Notes: a model not told the origin generated them from the sequence alone. DNA of 64,000 nucleotides from Methylotenera sp. (GCA_009693255.1 SHXQ01000004.1:1-64000), one strand, 5' to 3'. Counted from the stretch's first letter, positions 1-9,664 are shown. A program made the numbers and translations.

Positions 1-16
1 CCCGCACGCCCTACCA
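1..16 (+). tRNA. 3' end of a tRNA (probably tRNA-Lys), truncated by the window start
   Basis: cccgcacgccctacca has the same acceptor 3' strand plus CCA as the tRNA-Lys at 2021-2096, but a different T-stem 3' strand (cccgc vs ctcgc). Confidence 0.7.
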
Positions 17-22
17 ATACAC

Positions 23-58
23 AAGCGGCTTCTAGGGCATATCCTTAGAGGCCGCTTT
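23..58 (+). terminator. Stem-loop terminator after the upstream tRNA
   Basis: aagcggcttctagg-gcatat-ccttagaggccgctt hairpin followed by a T-rich stretch. Confidence 0.6.
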
Positions 59-269
59 CATTTTATAGTCTCACAGACTACGCATAGACTACACAAGCAA
101 TTAGTCGATCTAGCGGTGGTTTTCATGGTATAAGTGATATTAATATAGACCATCAGATACAAAGAAATTTAATAATGAAGTCTAGCAGAGCATTCTGAAT
201 TCTTTAGGCTGGACTTCCCCCGATTTAGTAGACAGTTGATAATGTCTGAAATCACTAAAAGGAAGTTAA

Positions 270-923
270 ATGAGAGGCATCATGCTTGCAACACTATCCC
301 TTGCATTGTTGCTATTGATCACATTTCCAGCTCAAGCAGCTGCCTTAATGGGATTCAAAGATAGCGCAATGTTAATGAGTGAGTTCTCGACAGATAAAAA
401 AGAACTCATGCTGAACTATTCCCCCGCAGTGGGTCATGCCTTTGGCATTGAAACTATGTGGATGAGAGGAGGGAAGCAAACTAATCTCATTACTAACGTC
501 AATTACACAGGGCTCATCAAACGCTGGAATATGCCTAAGGGTCAAGCCAACTTATGGTTTATGACTGGTATAGGAGAAGCTTCTGGGGACTCTCGTGGAT
601 TTTCTTATTCACCCAGCGTTCAGTTTGATTATGAAACGACACGTCTCTATTTCTTGGCTAAAGCCAGAATGGTACGTGCCCCGCATATTCAATATGACAC
701 CTACAGCGTCCAAGGTGGTTTTTCTTTTTACGAAACAGGTTTTGAGGAGACTCAGCCTTGGTTTGTCATCGAAGCACGCACAACAGAAAACATGTCGACA
801 CATAATGAGATTACGCCAGCACTTAGATTAATCAATCAAAACTATTTTGTTGAGTTGGGTGTTACAAACCCATGGGATAGAGACTTACGCACACCCAAAC
901 TCAATTTAATGCTTACTTTTTAA
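270..923 (+). CDS. Predicted outer-membrane beta-barrel-like protein of unknown function, with signal peptide
   Basis: 217 aa ORF; hydrophobic signal ending AQA; alternating aromatic/polar segments and C-terminal Phe; SD aaggaag just upstream. Confidence 0.75.
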   Translation: MRGIMLATLSLALLLLITFPAQAAALMGFKDSAMLMSEFSTDKKELMLNYSPAVGHAFGIETMWMRGGKQTNLITNVNYTGLIKRWNMPKGQANLWFMTGIGEASGDSRGFSYSPSVQFDYETTRLYFLAKARMVRAPHIQYDTYSVQGGFSFYETGFEETQPWFVIEARTTENMSTHNEITPALRLINQNYFVELGVTNPWDRDLRTPKLNLMLTF

Positions 924-935
924 TAAGGAATCATC

Positions 936-1271
936 ATGAAGAAACTATTTGTTATCGCAGTATTAGCAATTTTTACCAACACAGCATTCGCTGCAACTTC
1001 TATTCACGCAGAGGTAAAGGGTATGGTCTGCGCATTTTGTGCAAAAGGTATTAATAAGAAATTGCGTGAATTGGATTCTACTCAAGATGTTTGGGTAGAC
1101 TTAAAAAGCCGTATGGTTGTGGTTGAAATTAAAGACCAAAAGACGATGAGCTTAGAGGCTTTCACAAAGTTAATTAAAGACGCTGGATACGATGTCACAA
1201 GTGTTGAATATATTAACAAGACGCTCGTTGAAATTAAGTCTGATCATACCCGTATGAAAGAGGTGAAGTAA
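936..1271 (+). CDS. Periplasmic heavy-metal-associated (HMA, MerP-like) protein
   Basis: Signal peptide, then KGMVCAFCAKGI (CxxC HMA motif) and the beta-alpha-beta pattern through DAGYDV. Confidence 0.85.
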   Translation: MKKLFVIAVLAIFTNTAFAATSIHAEVKGMVCAFCAKGINKKLRELDSTQDVWVDLKSRMVVVEIKDQKTMSLEAFTKLIKDAGYDVTSVEYINKTLVEIKSDHTRMKEVK

Positions 1272-1669
1272 TGAGTGTTAACCCTCGAATGTTATCGATG
1301 AAGAAAATGCTGGCGGTGAACTGGTTAATTCTTTTTACGAGCAGTGCAACGCTTATTTGTTGTGCTATTCCAGCTCTGTTAGTCAGCCTAGGCTTAGGAG
1401 CGGTATTGATTGGATTGGTTAGCAACGTGCCGCAGCTAATTTGGATTAGTGAGCATAAGCCTCTTGTTTTTGGTATTGCAGGTACTTTATTAGTGCTGGC
1501 AGGGCTGATGCAGTGGCGTTCTTCGAAGCTACCTTGCCCTGCAGATAAGCAATTGGCTGAAGCTTGTATGAAAGCAAGAAAGATGTTGAATGTGATTTAT
1601 GGCATCTCGTTACTATTTTTTGCAGTAGGGTCTTGGTTTGCTTTTGTTGCGCCTTATTGGCTCGACTAA
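1271..1669 (+). CDS. MerT-like small membrane metal transporter
   Basis: Overlaps the preceding stop; TM segments; Cys pair LICCAIPALLVSLGLG as in the first TM helix of MerT-type proteins. Confidence 0.6.
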   Translation: MSVNPRMLSMKKMLAVNWLILFTSSATLICCAIPALLVSLGLGAVLIGLVSNVPQLIWISEHKPLVFGIAGTLLVLAGLMQWRSSKLPCPADKQLAEACMKARKMLNVIYGISLLFFAVGSWFAFVAPYWLD

Positions 1670-1726
1670 TCCAAACTAAGTATTAAGAGTTTGTCGTTAT
1701 AAAGTTTTTAACCTTAGAAGAAAATC

Positions 1727-1912
1727 ATGCATGAAGTTTTTAATGGAACAATTCCTATGCACGCTATTGCAATGTGCATCTTGATGAATGTTGCTTTGGT
1801 GTTATCAATCGCAGCATTAATTAAATATTTAATAAAAGGAAAATGTGGTTGCTCTTGCTGTAATGGCAAAAAAGAAAGCTCTGGCACTGAAGGTAATTCT
1901 TGCTGTAAATAA
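1727..1912 (+). CDS. Small membrane peptide with Cys-rich tail
   Basis: 61 aa ORF: one TM segment, then KGKCGCSCCNGKKES...NSCCK; downstream of HMA and MerT-like genes. Confidence 0.65.
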   Translation: MHEVFNGTIPMHAIAMCILMNVALVLSIAALIKYLIKGKCGCSCCNGKKESSGTEGNSCCK

Positions 1913-2020
1913 TTAGTAGCCATGTGTTTTACATGACCTTTTTGTTGCATTAATTTCTTTAGCAGACGGTGCTTTTGTATTTTGCTATACTTCCACCTGT
2001 TGTTTAGAATCAACTTTTAT

Positions 2021-2096
2021 GGGGTGTTAGCTCAGCTGGTAGAGCAGCGGACTCTTAATCCGTTTGTCGCGAGTTCGACCCTCGCACGCCCTACCA
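2021..2096 (+). tRNA. tRNA-Lys(CTT)
   Basis: Cloverleaf ggggtgt-ta-gctcagctggtagagc-...-ggactcttaatccg-...-gcgagttcgaccctcgc-acgccct-acca; anticodon loop CTCTTAA; CCA encoded. Confidence 0.95.
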
Positions 2097-2232
2097 ACAC
2101 TATAGCAATGCTGGAAAATATGAATTGTTGTCATTTGTTTTGCAAAAGCATCATTAAGAACCCCTTAATCTATGGCTGTTATCCTAGCGCCATTGATTCC
2201 AAATTCACTCATCTGATTCGGAGCATTTAATC

Positions 2233-2850
2233 ATGCTGATGGCGCAGGGCTTAGCGTGCTTGCGTGGTGACCACCTGCTATTTAAAAACGTTGGCTTTGA
2301 ACTGAAAGCGGGCGGCTTGCTGTATGTGTTAGGTGAGAACGGCAGTGGTAAAAGTAGTTTATTGCGCATGTTGTGTGGGCTATTAATGCCAGGAGCGGGT
2401 GCAGTGTTTTGGGGCAACAAAAAAATCAAAGAAGATGCCGAAAATTATTTGCCGAACTTAACGTATATTGGCCATTTAAATGGCCTTAAAGATGACCTCA
2501 CGGCATTGGAAAACTTGCAAATTTCAGCGCGTTTGGCGGGCAATGATGTGAGTAGCCAAGAATCGTTAGCCGCACTTACGGCGATAGGTATAGCGCGTTG
2601 CGCAGACTTACCCGTACGCGTGCTTTCGCAGGGGCAAAAAAGGCGTGTGGCGCTGGCCATGCTTTGGTTAACGCAAAGTCAATTATGGATTTTAGACGAA
2701 CCTTTTACCGCGCTGGATGTCGCTTCCACTGAGGTGTTAGCGTCGCGACTTGGGGCGCATATGGCCAATGGTGGCATGACGATTATCACCACGCACCAAG
2801 ATGTTTCGATTAGTGCACGCGCCACTCAAACTTTAAGGCTTAGCGTTTGA
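2233..2850 (+). CDS. ccmA: Cytochrome c biogenesis heme exporter ATP-binding protein CcmA
   Basis: Walker A GENGSGKSSLL, signature LSQGQKRRVALA, Walker B LWILDEPFTALD; first gene of a ccm cluster. Confidence 0.95.
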   Translation: MLMAQGLACLRGDHLLFKNVGFELKAGGLLYVLGENGSGKSSLLRMLCGLLMPGAGAVFWGNKKIKEDAENYLPNLTYIGHLNGLKDDLTALENLQISARLAGNDVSSQESLAALTAIGIARCADLPVRVLSQGQKRRVALAMLWLTQSQLWILDEPFTALDVASTEVLASRLGAHMANGGMTIITTHQDVSISARATQTLRLSV

Positions 2851-3539
2851 AAACGGCCAAAAAAAATGCTTGGACAAACGCGTGGCTCACGGTACTTAAG
2901 CGTGATCTTTTGTTGGCCTTACGTAGACGGTCTGATATTGCCACAACGCTATTTTTCTTTGTGATTGTTTCTAGTCTTTTCCCGTTAGGTATTGGCCCTG
3001 AAGCGGCGGTGCTAAGTAGTATTGCACCCGGCGTATTATGGGTGGCGGCATTATTGGCTGGCATGATATCTCTTTCACGATTATTCTCAGCAGATTTTAC
3101 CGACGGTACTTTAGAACAAATTCTGCTTGCGCCTCAACCACTGGCCTTACTGGTGACGGCAAAAATTCTAGCGCATTGGCTAGTGTGTGGCTTGCCGGTG
3201 GTACTGCTGGCACCGTTGATTGGTTTGCAATACGCCTTGCCTAATGAGGCGCTATTGGTATTGGTTTATTCATTATTGCTCGGTACCCCAGCCTTAAGTT
3301 TAATTGGCGCTATTGGCGCGGCGCTTACGCTAGGCGTGCGGGGCAGTGGTTTGTTGGTGGCGTTGTTGGTGTTGCCATTGTATATCCCTGCACTTATTTT
3401 TGGCGCTGGTGCAGTGGCGGCTAGCCAGCATGGCATGAGTGCAGAAGCACATCTTTCATTGTTGGCAGCCTGTTCTTTATTGTCCTTAGTGTTGGCGCCT
3501 TTAGCGACCGCAGCTGCCTTACGTATTTCTGTAGAGTAA
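2847..3539 (+). CDS. ccmB: Heme exporter permease CcmB
   Basis: Multi-TM protein with LFSADFTDGTLEQILLAPQP; overlaps ccmA. Confidence 0.95.
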   Translation: MKTAKKNAWTNAWLTVLKRDLLLALRRRSDIATTLFFFVIVSSLFPLGIGPEAAVLSSIAPGVLWVAALLAGMISLSRLFSADFTDGTLEQILLAPQPLALLVTAKILAHWLVCGLPVVLLAPLIGLQYALPNEALLVLVYSLLLGTPALSLIGAIGAALTLGVRGSGLLVALLVLPLYIPALIFGAGAVAASQHGMSAEAHLSLLAACSLLSLVLAPLATAAALRISVE

Positions 3540-3546
3540 ATTTGAT

Positions 3547-4290
3547 ATGAACATTAACTGGTTTAAATATTCTTCTCCACAAACTTTTTACCCCTTAGCC
3601 GGAAAAATGATTCCTTGGTTTACTTGGTTAGCGGTGGTGTTGGCGATGGCTGGTTTATATGTGAGTTTTGCCATCGCGCCGACTGACTTTCAACAAGGTG
3701 AGGCTTATCGCATTATCTTTGTGCATGTGCCTGCGGCGTGGATGTCGATGGTGATTTATATTGCGATGGCGGGTTGGGCGGCAGTAGGTTTGGCGCTGAA
3801 TGCGCGACTATCTGCTATGATGGCGCAAGCCTTAGCCCCTACCGGTGCCATTTTTACGCTGCTGGCATTGGTAACAGGATCATTATGGGGTAAACCGATG
3901 TGGGGCGCGTGGTGGGTATGGGATGCGCGTTTAACTTCTGAGCTGATTTTATTATTCTTATATTTAGGCTTTATGGCCTTGCAGTCTTCTATTGATGACC
4001 CGCGTCGGGCAGATCGCGCTGGGGCATTATTGGCTTTGGTGGGCGTGGTCAATGTGCCGATTATTTATTTTTCAGTGAAATGGTGGAATACCTTGCATCA
4101 AGGGTCAACTATTAATATGGGCGTAGCCCCTAAAATGGCCGCTACCATGTTGCTTGGTATGTTGCTCATGGCGTTGGCTTTTTGGGTGTACACCGTTGCA
4201 GTAGCATTGATGCGGGTGCGTTGCATTATATTGGAGCGTGAGTGCAGTACAGACTGGGTTAAAGAATTATCAACAGGAGGACAAGCATAA
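3547..4290 (+). CDS. ccmC: Heme exporter protein CcmC
   Basis: WGKPMWGAWWVWDARLTSELILLFLYLG tryptophan-rich heme-handling motif. Confidence 0.97.
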   Translation: MNINWFKYSSPQTFYPLAGKMIPWFTWLAVVLAMAGLYVSFAIAPTDFQQGEAYRIIFVHVPAAWMSMVIYIAMAGWAAVGLALNARLSAMMAQALAPTGAIFTLLALVTGSLWGKPMWGAWWVWDARLTSELILLFLYLGFMALQSSIDDPRRADRAGALLALVGVVNVPIIYFSVKWWNTLHQGSTINMGVAPKMAATMLLGMLLMALAFWVYTVAVALMRVRCIILERECSTDWVKELSTGGQA

Positions 4291-4454
4291 TGCAGTGGGC
4301 GAGTTGGTCAGCGTTTTTCAATATGGGTGGCTATGCATTCTATGTGTGGTTTTCTTTTGGGCTTACCGCACTATGTGTGGTTTGGGAGGTCCTAGCGCTG
4401 CGCAAACGTAGTCAACAGGCTTTGCGTTTATCTCAATTATTGGCACAGAATTAA
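4290..4454 (+). CDS. ccmD: Heme exporter protein CcmD (below the ORF-track size cutoff)
   Basis: taATG overlap with ccmC; MQWASWSAFFNMGGYAFYVWFSFGLTALCVVWEVLALRKRSQQALRLSQLLAQN (54 aa). Confidence 0.92.
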   Translation: MQWASWSAFFNMGGYAFYVWFSFGLTALCVVWEVLALRKRSQQALRLSQLLAQN

Positions 4455-4463
4455 GGATCAAGA

Positions 4464-4922
4464 ATGGCTTTAAAAGCACGACACAAACGTTTTGTATTAA
4501 TTGGCATTGGCTTGGCATTAATAGGTTTGGCCGCCATGCTTATTTTGAATGCATTTCAAAGCAATATGGTGTTCTTTTACACGCCTACGCAAGTTGCCAA
4601 AGGTGAAGTGCCGCATAATATCGGCTTTCGCATCGGCGGTTTGGTTGAGGTCGGCAGCATTAAGCGTGGTGACGATGGCTTAACGGTTAATTTTGTGATT
4701 ACCGATACTGCCAAGACCGTGCCTGTAATCTACAAAGGCGTTTTGCCTGACTTGTTTAAAGAAGGTAAAGGTGTGGTTGCGCAGGGTAAGGTGGGTACGG
4801 ATGGTTTATTTGTGGCCAGTGAAGTATTGGCCAAGCATGATGAAAATTACATGCCACCAGAAGCGGCCGCCGCCTTAAAAAGCGCTCAAGAGCAAAGTAA
4901 AACTTTGGTCATGCCTAAGTAA
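4464..4922 (+). CDS. ccmE: Cytochrome c maturation heme chaperone CcmE
   Basis: N-terminal [31 protein letters not shown] heme-binding His motif. Confidence 0.97.
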   Translation: MALKARHKRFVLIGIGLALIGLAAMLILNAFQSNMVFFYTPTQVAKGEVPHNIGFRIGGLVEVGSIKRGDDGLTVNFVITDTAKTVPVIYKGVLPDLFKEGKGVVAQGKVGTDGLFVASEVLAKHDENYMPPEAAAALKSAQEQSKTLVMPK

Positions 4923-4963
4923 GTAAAATTAAAAGACAGCAAAATTATTAAAAGGATGTACAC

Positions 4964-6940
4964 GTGATTCCCGAAATTGGTCATTTTTCTCTAATTTTAG
5001 CGTTGCTAGTTTCGCTAATATTAGGCAGTTTTCCTATTATTGGTGCTGCCCGTGGCAATGCGGTATGGATGGGGCTGGCTAAACCGTTAGCGAGCGTTCA
5101 GTTTATTTTGATAGCCTTTGCTTTTCTTTGCTTGGTCTACGCATTTGCATTTATGGACTATTCAGTCTTATACGTTGCCAACAACTCCAATTCTAAGCTG
5201 CCTTTGCAGTTTCGTATCGCCGCGGTGTGGGGTGGTCACGAAGGTTCATTATTACTATGGTCGCTTATTTTAAGTATTTGGACTGTTGCGGTCAGCCTAT
5301 TTTCTAAGCACCTCCCCGATGACATGCGTGCGCGGATTTTAGGCGTAATGGGGCTCATCAGCGTTGGCTTTTTGTTATTCATGCTGATGGCGTCTAATCC
5401 TTTTGAGCGCTTAATTCCTGCTGCTTTAGATGGGCGTGATCTCAACCCGCTATTGCAAGACCCCGGCATGATTTTTCATCCACCGATGTTATATATGGGC
5501 TATGTGGGTTTTTCTGTGGCCTTTGCTTTTTCAATTGCGGCATTGCTCGGTGGCCAGTTAGACGCGGCTTGGGCGCGCTGGTCTCGCCCTTGGACAATAC
5601 TGGCATGGATATTTCTGACTGTGGGTATTATGGCCGGCAGTAACTGGGCATATTATGAATTAGGCTGGGGCGGTTGGTGGTTTTGGGATGCGGTAGAAAA
5701 TGCCTCATTCATGCCTTGGTTAGTCGGTACGGCGCTTATACACTCATTAGCGGTCACCGAAAAGCGCGGCAGCTTTAAAGCGTGGACAGTGTTGTTGGCG
5801 ATTTGCGCTTTTTCTTTAAGTTTACTCGGTACTTTTTTAGTGCGTTCAGGCGTGCTCACCTCGGTACATGCTTTTGCCACAGACCCTAGACGGGGTATTT
5901 TTATCCTAGCATTTTTGGTGATCGTCATTGGCGGCTCATTATTATTGTTTGCTTGGCGCGCTTCAACAGTCGGCCGTGGTGGTAAGTTTGACGTAGTGTC
6001 ACGCGAAAGCTTTTTACTAGCAAACAATGTGCTGCTGGCGGTAGCGGCAATGTCTGTGCTACTCGGCACCCTCTACCCCTTATTTTTAGATGCGCTTAAT
6101 TTAGGCAAAATTTCAGTAGGTCCTCCCTATTTTGATGCGGTATTTGCACCGCTGATGGCACCGGCCATTTTCTTAATGGGCGTTGGTCCGATAGCGCGTT
6201 GGAAAGACGCATCACTACCAGGAATGGCCATGCGTTTACGTTGGGCATTTGGCATTAGTCTTGCGACAGCAGTGATTCTACCTTTGATGCTAGGTAACTT
6301 CACGCCGATGATAGGCTTGGGTTTATTTTTAGCTTTTTGGGTTTTTGCCAGCAGTGCCGAGTTGGTCTATCAGCGTTTAGCTAAATCAGATTTGCCATTG
6401 ATGGGCCGCATTAAAGCTAATTCACGTTCCTGGTGGGGCATGGTGATTGCGCATTTAGGCATTGCGGTGTTTGTGTTAGGGCTGACCATCGTCAAAGGCT
6501 TTGAATCTGAAATTGCCGTCAAAATGTTACCAGGTGATGTGGCGCATTTAGCGGGTTATGACTTTACCTTTGATGGTGTAGTTGATCACAAAGGGCCAAA
6601 TTACGAAGCCAGTCACGGTCAAATTCATGTCACTAAGAATGGTGTGTTGCGCACTATATTAGAACCAGAAAAAAGACTTTATACTGTGACCAATATGCCG
6701 ATGACTGAAGCGGGTATTAGCCCGCACCTCATTCATGATTTATACGCATCATTGGGTGAGCCGCTAGAAGGTGGTGCTTGGAGCGTGCGAATCTACCATA
6801 AGCCTATGGTGGAATGGGTTTGGTTTGGTTGTTTAATGATGGCATTCGGTGGGTTTTTGGCCTTGACTGATAAACGTTACCGTTTAAAAAGACGTGCTCC
6901 TAGTAAAGCGGCCAACAGTAGTAAAGCGGCCAAAATATGA
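4964..6940 (+). CDS. ccmF: Cytochrome c heme lyase subunit CcmF
   Basis: 658 aa; WGGHEGSLLLWSLILS and WGGWWFWDAVENASFMPWL motifs. Confidence 0.97.
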   Translation: MIPEIGHFSLILALLVSLILGSFPIIGAARGNAVWMGLAKPLASVQFILIAFAFLCLVYAFAFMDYSVLYVANNSNSKLPLQFRIAAVWGGHEGSLLLWSLILSIWTVAVSLFSKHLPDDMRARILGVMGLISVGFLLFMLMASNPFERLIPAALDGRDLNPLLQDPGMIFHPPMLYMGYVGFSVAFAFSIAALLGGQLDAAWARWSRPWTILAWIFLTVGIMAGSNWAYYELGWGGWWFWDAVENASFMPWLVGTALIHSLAVTEKRGSFKAWTVLLAICAFSLSLLGTFLVRSGVLTSVHAFATDPRRGIFILAFLVIVIGGSLLLFAWRASTVGRGGKFDVVSRESFLLANNVLLAVAAMSVLLGTLYPLFLDALNLGKISVGPPYFDAVFAPLMAPAIFLMGVGPIARWKDASLPGMAMRLRWAFGISLATAVILPLMLGNFTPMIGLGLFLAFWVFASSAELVYQRLAKSDLPLMGRIKANSRSWWGMVIAHLGIAVFVLGLTIVKGFESEIAVKMLPGDVAHLAGYDFTFDGVVDHKGPNYEASHGQIHVTKNGVLRTILEPEKRLYTVTNMPMTEAGISPHLIHDLYASLGEPLEGGAWSVRIYHKPMVEWVWFGCLMMAFGGFLALTDKRYRLKRRAPSKAANSSKAAKI

Positions 6941-7464
6941 AACGCGGCTTGATCCCTTTTGCAATCTTTTTGGTGGTAGTGGGATTTCTTTTCAAGGGCT
7001 TGTTCCTTGACCCCCGTGAAGTGCCTTCGCCACTGGTGGGTAAGCCTACGCCACAATTTAGCCTGCCACGTTTAGATAACCCAGCAACAATATTTTCGCC
7101 TAAAGAGATGTTGGGCAAAGTATGGCTATTTAATGTGTGGGCCTCATGGTGCGGCGCGTGTCGTGATGAGCATCCAATTTTAGTGGAATTAGCTAAAACA
7201 GGGTTTGTGCCTGTTATCGGTATGGATTACAAAGATACGCGCCCAGAAGCGCAGCAATGGTTAGATCAGGGCGGCAATCCATATAACTTGGTTGCGGTAG
7301 ATGCCGATGGACGCGTGGGGATTGAATATGGCGTGTATGGCGTGCCTGAAACCTATGTGATTGATAAGGCGGGGATGATTGCTTATAAGCAAATTGGCCC
7401 AGTGACTTATGATGCTTTACGAGACAAAATTATTCCTTTAGTGAAAAGGTTGCAAGCACAATGA
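6937..7464 (+). CDS. ccmG: Thiol:disulfide interchange protein CcmG/DsbE
   Basis: Thioredoxin fold with WASWCGACRDEHP; overlaps ccmF. Confidence 0.95.
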   Translation: MKRGLIPFAIFLVVVGFLFKGLFLDPREVPSPLVGKPTPQFSLPRLDNPATIFSPKEMLGKVWLFNVWASWCGACRDEHPILVELAKTGFVPVIGMDYKDTRPEAQQWLDQGGNPYNLVAVDADGRVGIEYGVYGVPETYVIDKAGMIAYKQIGPVTYDALRDKIIPLVKRLQAQ

Positions 7465-7922
7465 AGTTAACCCCCGTCGTTTGCTTAATCGTTATTTTAG
7501 GCTTATTGCAATCGGTAAGTTTATGGGCGCAAGAAGCCCAACCATTGCAAGCTAATGCGGCAGTAGAGGTGCAGGTAGAACGGCTTTCTACACAATTGCG
7601 CTGCTTGGTTTGCCAAAACCAAACCATTGCCGATTCGCATGCGGAGCTTGCGCAAGATTTGAAGCAAGAAATACGTGCCATGGCGGCCAAAGGCATGACA
7701 GATCAAGCCATTATTGATTATTTGGTAGCGCGTTATGGCGACTTTGTACGCTATAAACCACCCTTTAACCCAGTCACCTCTTTGTTATGGTTAGGCCCTT
7801 TCGGCTTATTGTTAGCCGGTGGCTTTGGCTTATTTGTGATGTTGCGCAGACGTCAAACAATGACGACTGATGCACCATTGAGTGCAGATGAAGCGCGACA
7901 AGTGAGTGAGCTATTAAAGTAA
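7461..7922 (+). CDS. ccmH: Cytochrome c maturation protein CcmH
   Basis: LRCLVCQNQTIADSHAELAQDLK motif. Confidence 0.97.
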   Translation: MKLTPVVCLIVILGLLQSVSLWAQEAQPLQANAAVEVQVERLSTQLRCLVCQNQTIADSHAELAQDLKQEIRAMAAKGMTDQAIIDYLVARYGDFVRYKPPFNPVTSLLWLGPFGLLLAGGFGLFVMLRRRQTMTTDAPLSADEARQVSELLK

Positions 7923-7950
7923 GTCAATTTAAGTCAATTAAGGATTCAGA

Positions 7951-8727
7951 ATGTTGGTATTTTTTGCGATAGTCATTTTGTTACTGGTCATGGTGCTCAC
8001 TTTTATGGTGCGGCCTTTAATGTGGCCCAGTGCGGTGGTAAGAACTGATGGCAATGCCGCGAAACGAGATATTTTTCGTCAACAGTTTGATGAGATTGAG
8101 CAAGATAAAATAACCGGTATGCTCGATACGGATCAATACAATATTGCAAAAACTGAGCTAGAGCGTCGTATGTTGGATGAGCTGGGCAGCACAGAAAAAG
8201 TAGCCGCGGTGGCTAAGCCAGACGTACGACTGGCCTTTACGCTTATCATCATCATCCCTATTCTTGCTATTTATATTTACCTTGTGGTTGGTCGCCCCAT
8301 GGCGATGATTCCGGCTGCCGGCATGCCTGCTGTTGCACTAGAGACAACTATGCCAGTAGCACCAAAAGCCTCTCCTGCTAGTGCGGCCAATATTCGTGGC
8401 ATTATCAGTTTAGCGCCGGCATTAGCCAGTAACATAGACCCGGCAGCCACGGTATTTATTTTTGCCCGTGCTACACAAGGCGTACCAATGCCACTTGCTA
8501 TTGCCCGCACCACCGTAAAAGAGTTGCCATATACTTATCGGCTAGATGATAGCACTACGCTCATGTCAGACATCAAGCTTTCACAAGCGAGCGAAGTAGT
8601 GGTGGTAGCAAGAATTTCTAAAGGTGGTGATGCCAAAGCGAAAGCGGGTGATTTGCAGGGTATCTCTACCGCGGTTAAACCTAATGGTATGACGGTAAAT
8701 ATTGAAATCAATCAGATGTTGCCATAA
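7951..8727 (+). CDS. ccmI: Cytochrome c maturation protein CcmI
   Basis: N-terminal TM, position after ccmH, C-terminal beta-rich domain (ASNIDPAATVFIFARATQGVPMPLAI). Confidence 0.85.
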   Translation: MLVFFAIVILLLVMVLTFMVRPLMWPSAVVRTDGNAAKRDIFRQQFDEIEQDKITGMLDTDQYNIAKTELERRMLDELGSTEKVAAVAKPDVRLAFTLIIIIPILAIYIYLVVGRPMAMIPAAGMPAVALETTMPVAPKASPASAANIRGIISLAPALASNIDPAATVFIFARATQGVPMPLAIARTTVKELPYTYRLDDSTTLMSDIKLSQASEVVVVARISKGGDAKAKAGDLQGISTAVKPNGMTVNIEINQMLP

Positions 8728-8740
8728 TTCAATTTAAATG

Positions 8741-8774
8741 AAAAATTCAGTAGCAATTCTGCTGCTGAATTTTT
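8741..8774. terminator. Bidirectional terminator between ccmI and tRNA-Arg
   Basis: aaaaattcagtagc-aattct-gctgctgaattttt, 14-bp stem with A-run 5' and T-run 3'. Confidence 0.8.
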
Positions 8775-8777
8775 AAC

Positions 8778-8854
8778 TGGTGCGCCCGGCGGGAGTCGAA
8801 CCCACGACCTTTGGCTTCGGAAACCAACACTCTATCCAGCTGAGCTACGGGCGC
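8778..8854 (-). tRNA. tRNA-Arg(CCG)
   Basis: Reverse complement gcgcccgtagctcagctggatagagtgttggtttccgaagccaaaggtcgtgggttcgactcccgccgggcgcacca; anticodon loop TTCCGAA. Confidence 0.95.
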
Positions 8855-8982
8855 AATTAATTTCGGCATTATACCAAACCATTGCGTGTTATGCCCTTTT
8901 ACATTGGGTAAGTCCTTTTACCTTCAGTTAAAGTGCGGGTATAATCTTGCCAATATAAAACCACCCTTAGGAATTAACTGAT

Positions 8983-9537
8983 ATGAGTAATGAATATAAA
9001 GGTTCTACGTTTTGGCAACTAATTCTGGTTATTCCAGGTACTATTTTAGCCTTCACTTTAATTATTTCTTTAATTGCTAAAACGTCTGGTGTCGTTAGTG
9101 CACCTGCGGAGGTGGTTGTGGAGTCAGCTGCTGCGACGGCGCAAGTTGAAGAAAACATTAAACCTGTTGCAACGGTTGAAGTTGCAGCCGCAGATGCTGG
9201 CCCACACGTAGATAAAAGTGGCGAAGAAGTGGTGAAAGCAGTGTGTGGTATGTGCCATACAGCAGGCTTAATGAATGCTCCTAAAATTGGTGATAAAGGT
9301 CCATGGGCGCCTCGTATTGCGCAAGGCTATGATGTGCTAGTCAATCATGCGATTAACGGTATTCGTGCGATGCCAGCACGTGGTGGTAACCCAGCATTGA
9401 CCGATGGTGAAATTGCCGGTGCAGTGGCTCATATGGCCAATGCCAGTGGCGCTAGTTTTAAAGCACCAGCGCCTAAGGCGGCAGAAACTGCAGCGCCAGC
9501 TGAAGCTAAACCAGCTATGCCGGCAGCAGAGAAATAG
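8983..9537 (+). CDS. Membrane-anchored cytochrome c5-family protein
   Basis: N-terminal TM, linker, VCGMCHTAGLMNAPKIGDKGPWAPRIAQG and AMPARGGNPALTDGEIAGAVAHM. Confidence 0.9.
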   Translation: MSNEYKGSTFWQLILVIPGTILAFTLIISLIAKTSGVVSAPAEVVVESAAATAQVEENIKPVATVEVAAADAGPHVDKSGEEVVKAVCGMCHTAGLMNAPKIGDKGPWAPRIAQGYDVLVNHAINGIRAMPARGGNPALTDGEIAGAVAHMANASGASFKAPAPKAAETAAPAEAKPAMPAAEK

Positions 9538-9620
9538 AAGCTAAATGAGACGAGTGTAGGTTTTAGTCACATTTAAATTAATCGCTCGTTTTAATACAAA
9601 GCATGACAAAAATCAAAAAT

Positions 9621-9646
9621 CCACTTAGTCTCATAAGTGGTTTTTT
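9621..9646 (+). terminator. Rho-independent terminator downstream of cytochrome c5 gene
   Basis: ccactta-gtctca-taagtgg followed by tttttt. Confidence 0.75.
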
Positions 9647-9664
9647 ATTGCAGGCGACACATTA

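Noticed and set aside
595-831. ORF-track frames overlapping the OM-barrel gene (595-831 +, 609-803 -)
   Set aside because: Shadow ORFs inside a well-supported CDS with signal peptide and SD; no recognisable domains.
1714-2013. 99-aa minus ORF
   Set aside because: Antisense to the Cys-rich small ORF and the intergenic region, no SD or domain seen.
1982-2230. 82-aa ORF
   Set aside because: Runs through the tRNA-Lys gene; not a plausible protein.
5653-6069. 138-aa minus ORF opposite ccmF
   Set aside because: Antisense shadow of the conserved WWFWDAVENASFMPWL region.
2233-8727. ccm cluster as a novel system
   Set aside because: Complete canonical system I ccmABCDEFGHI order.
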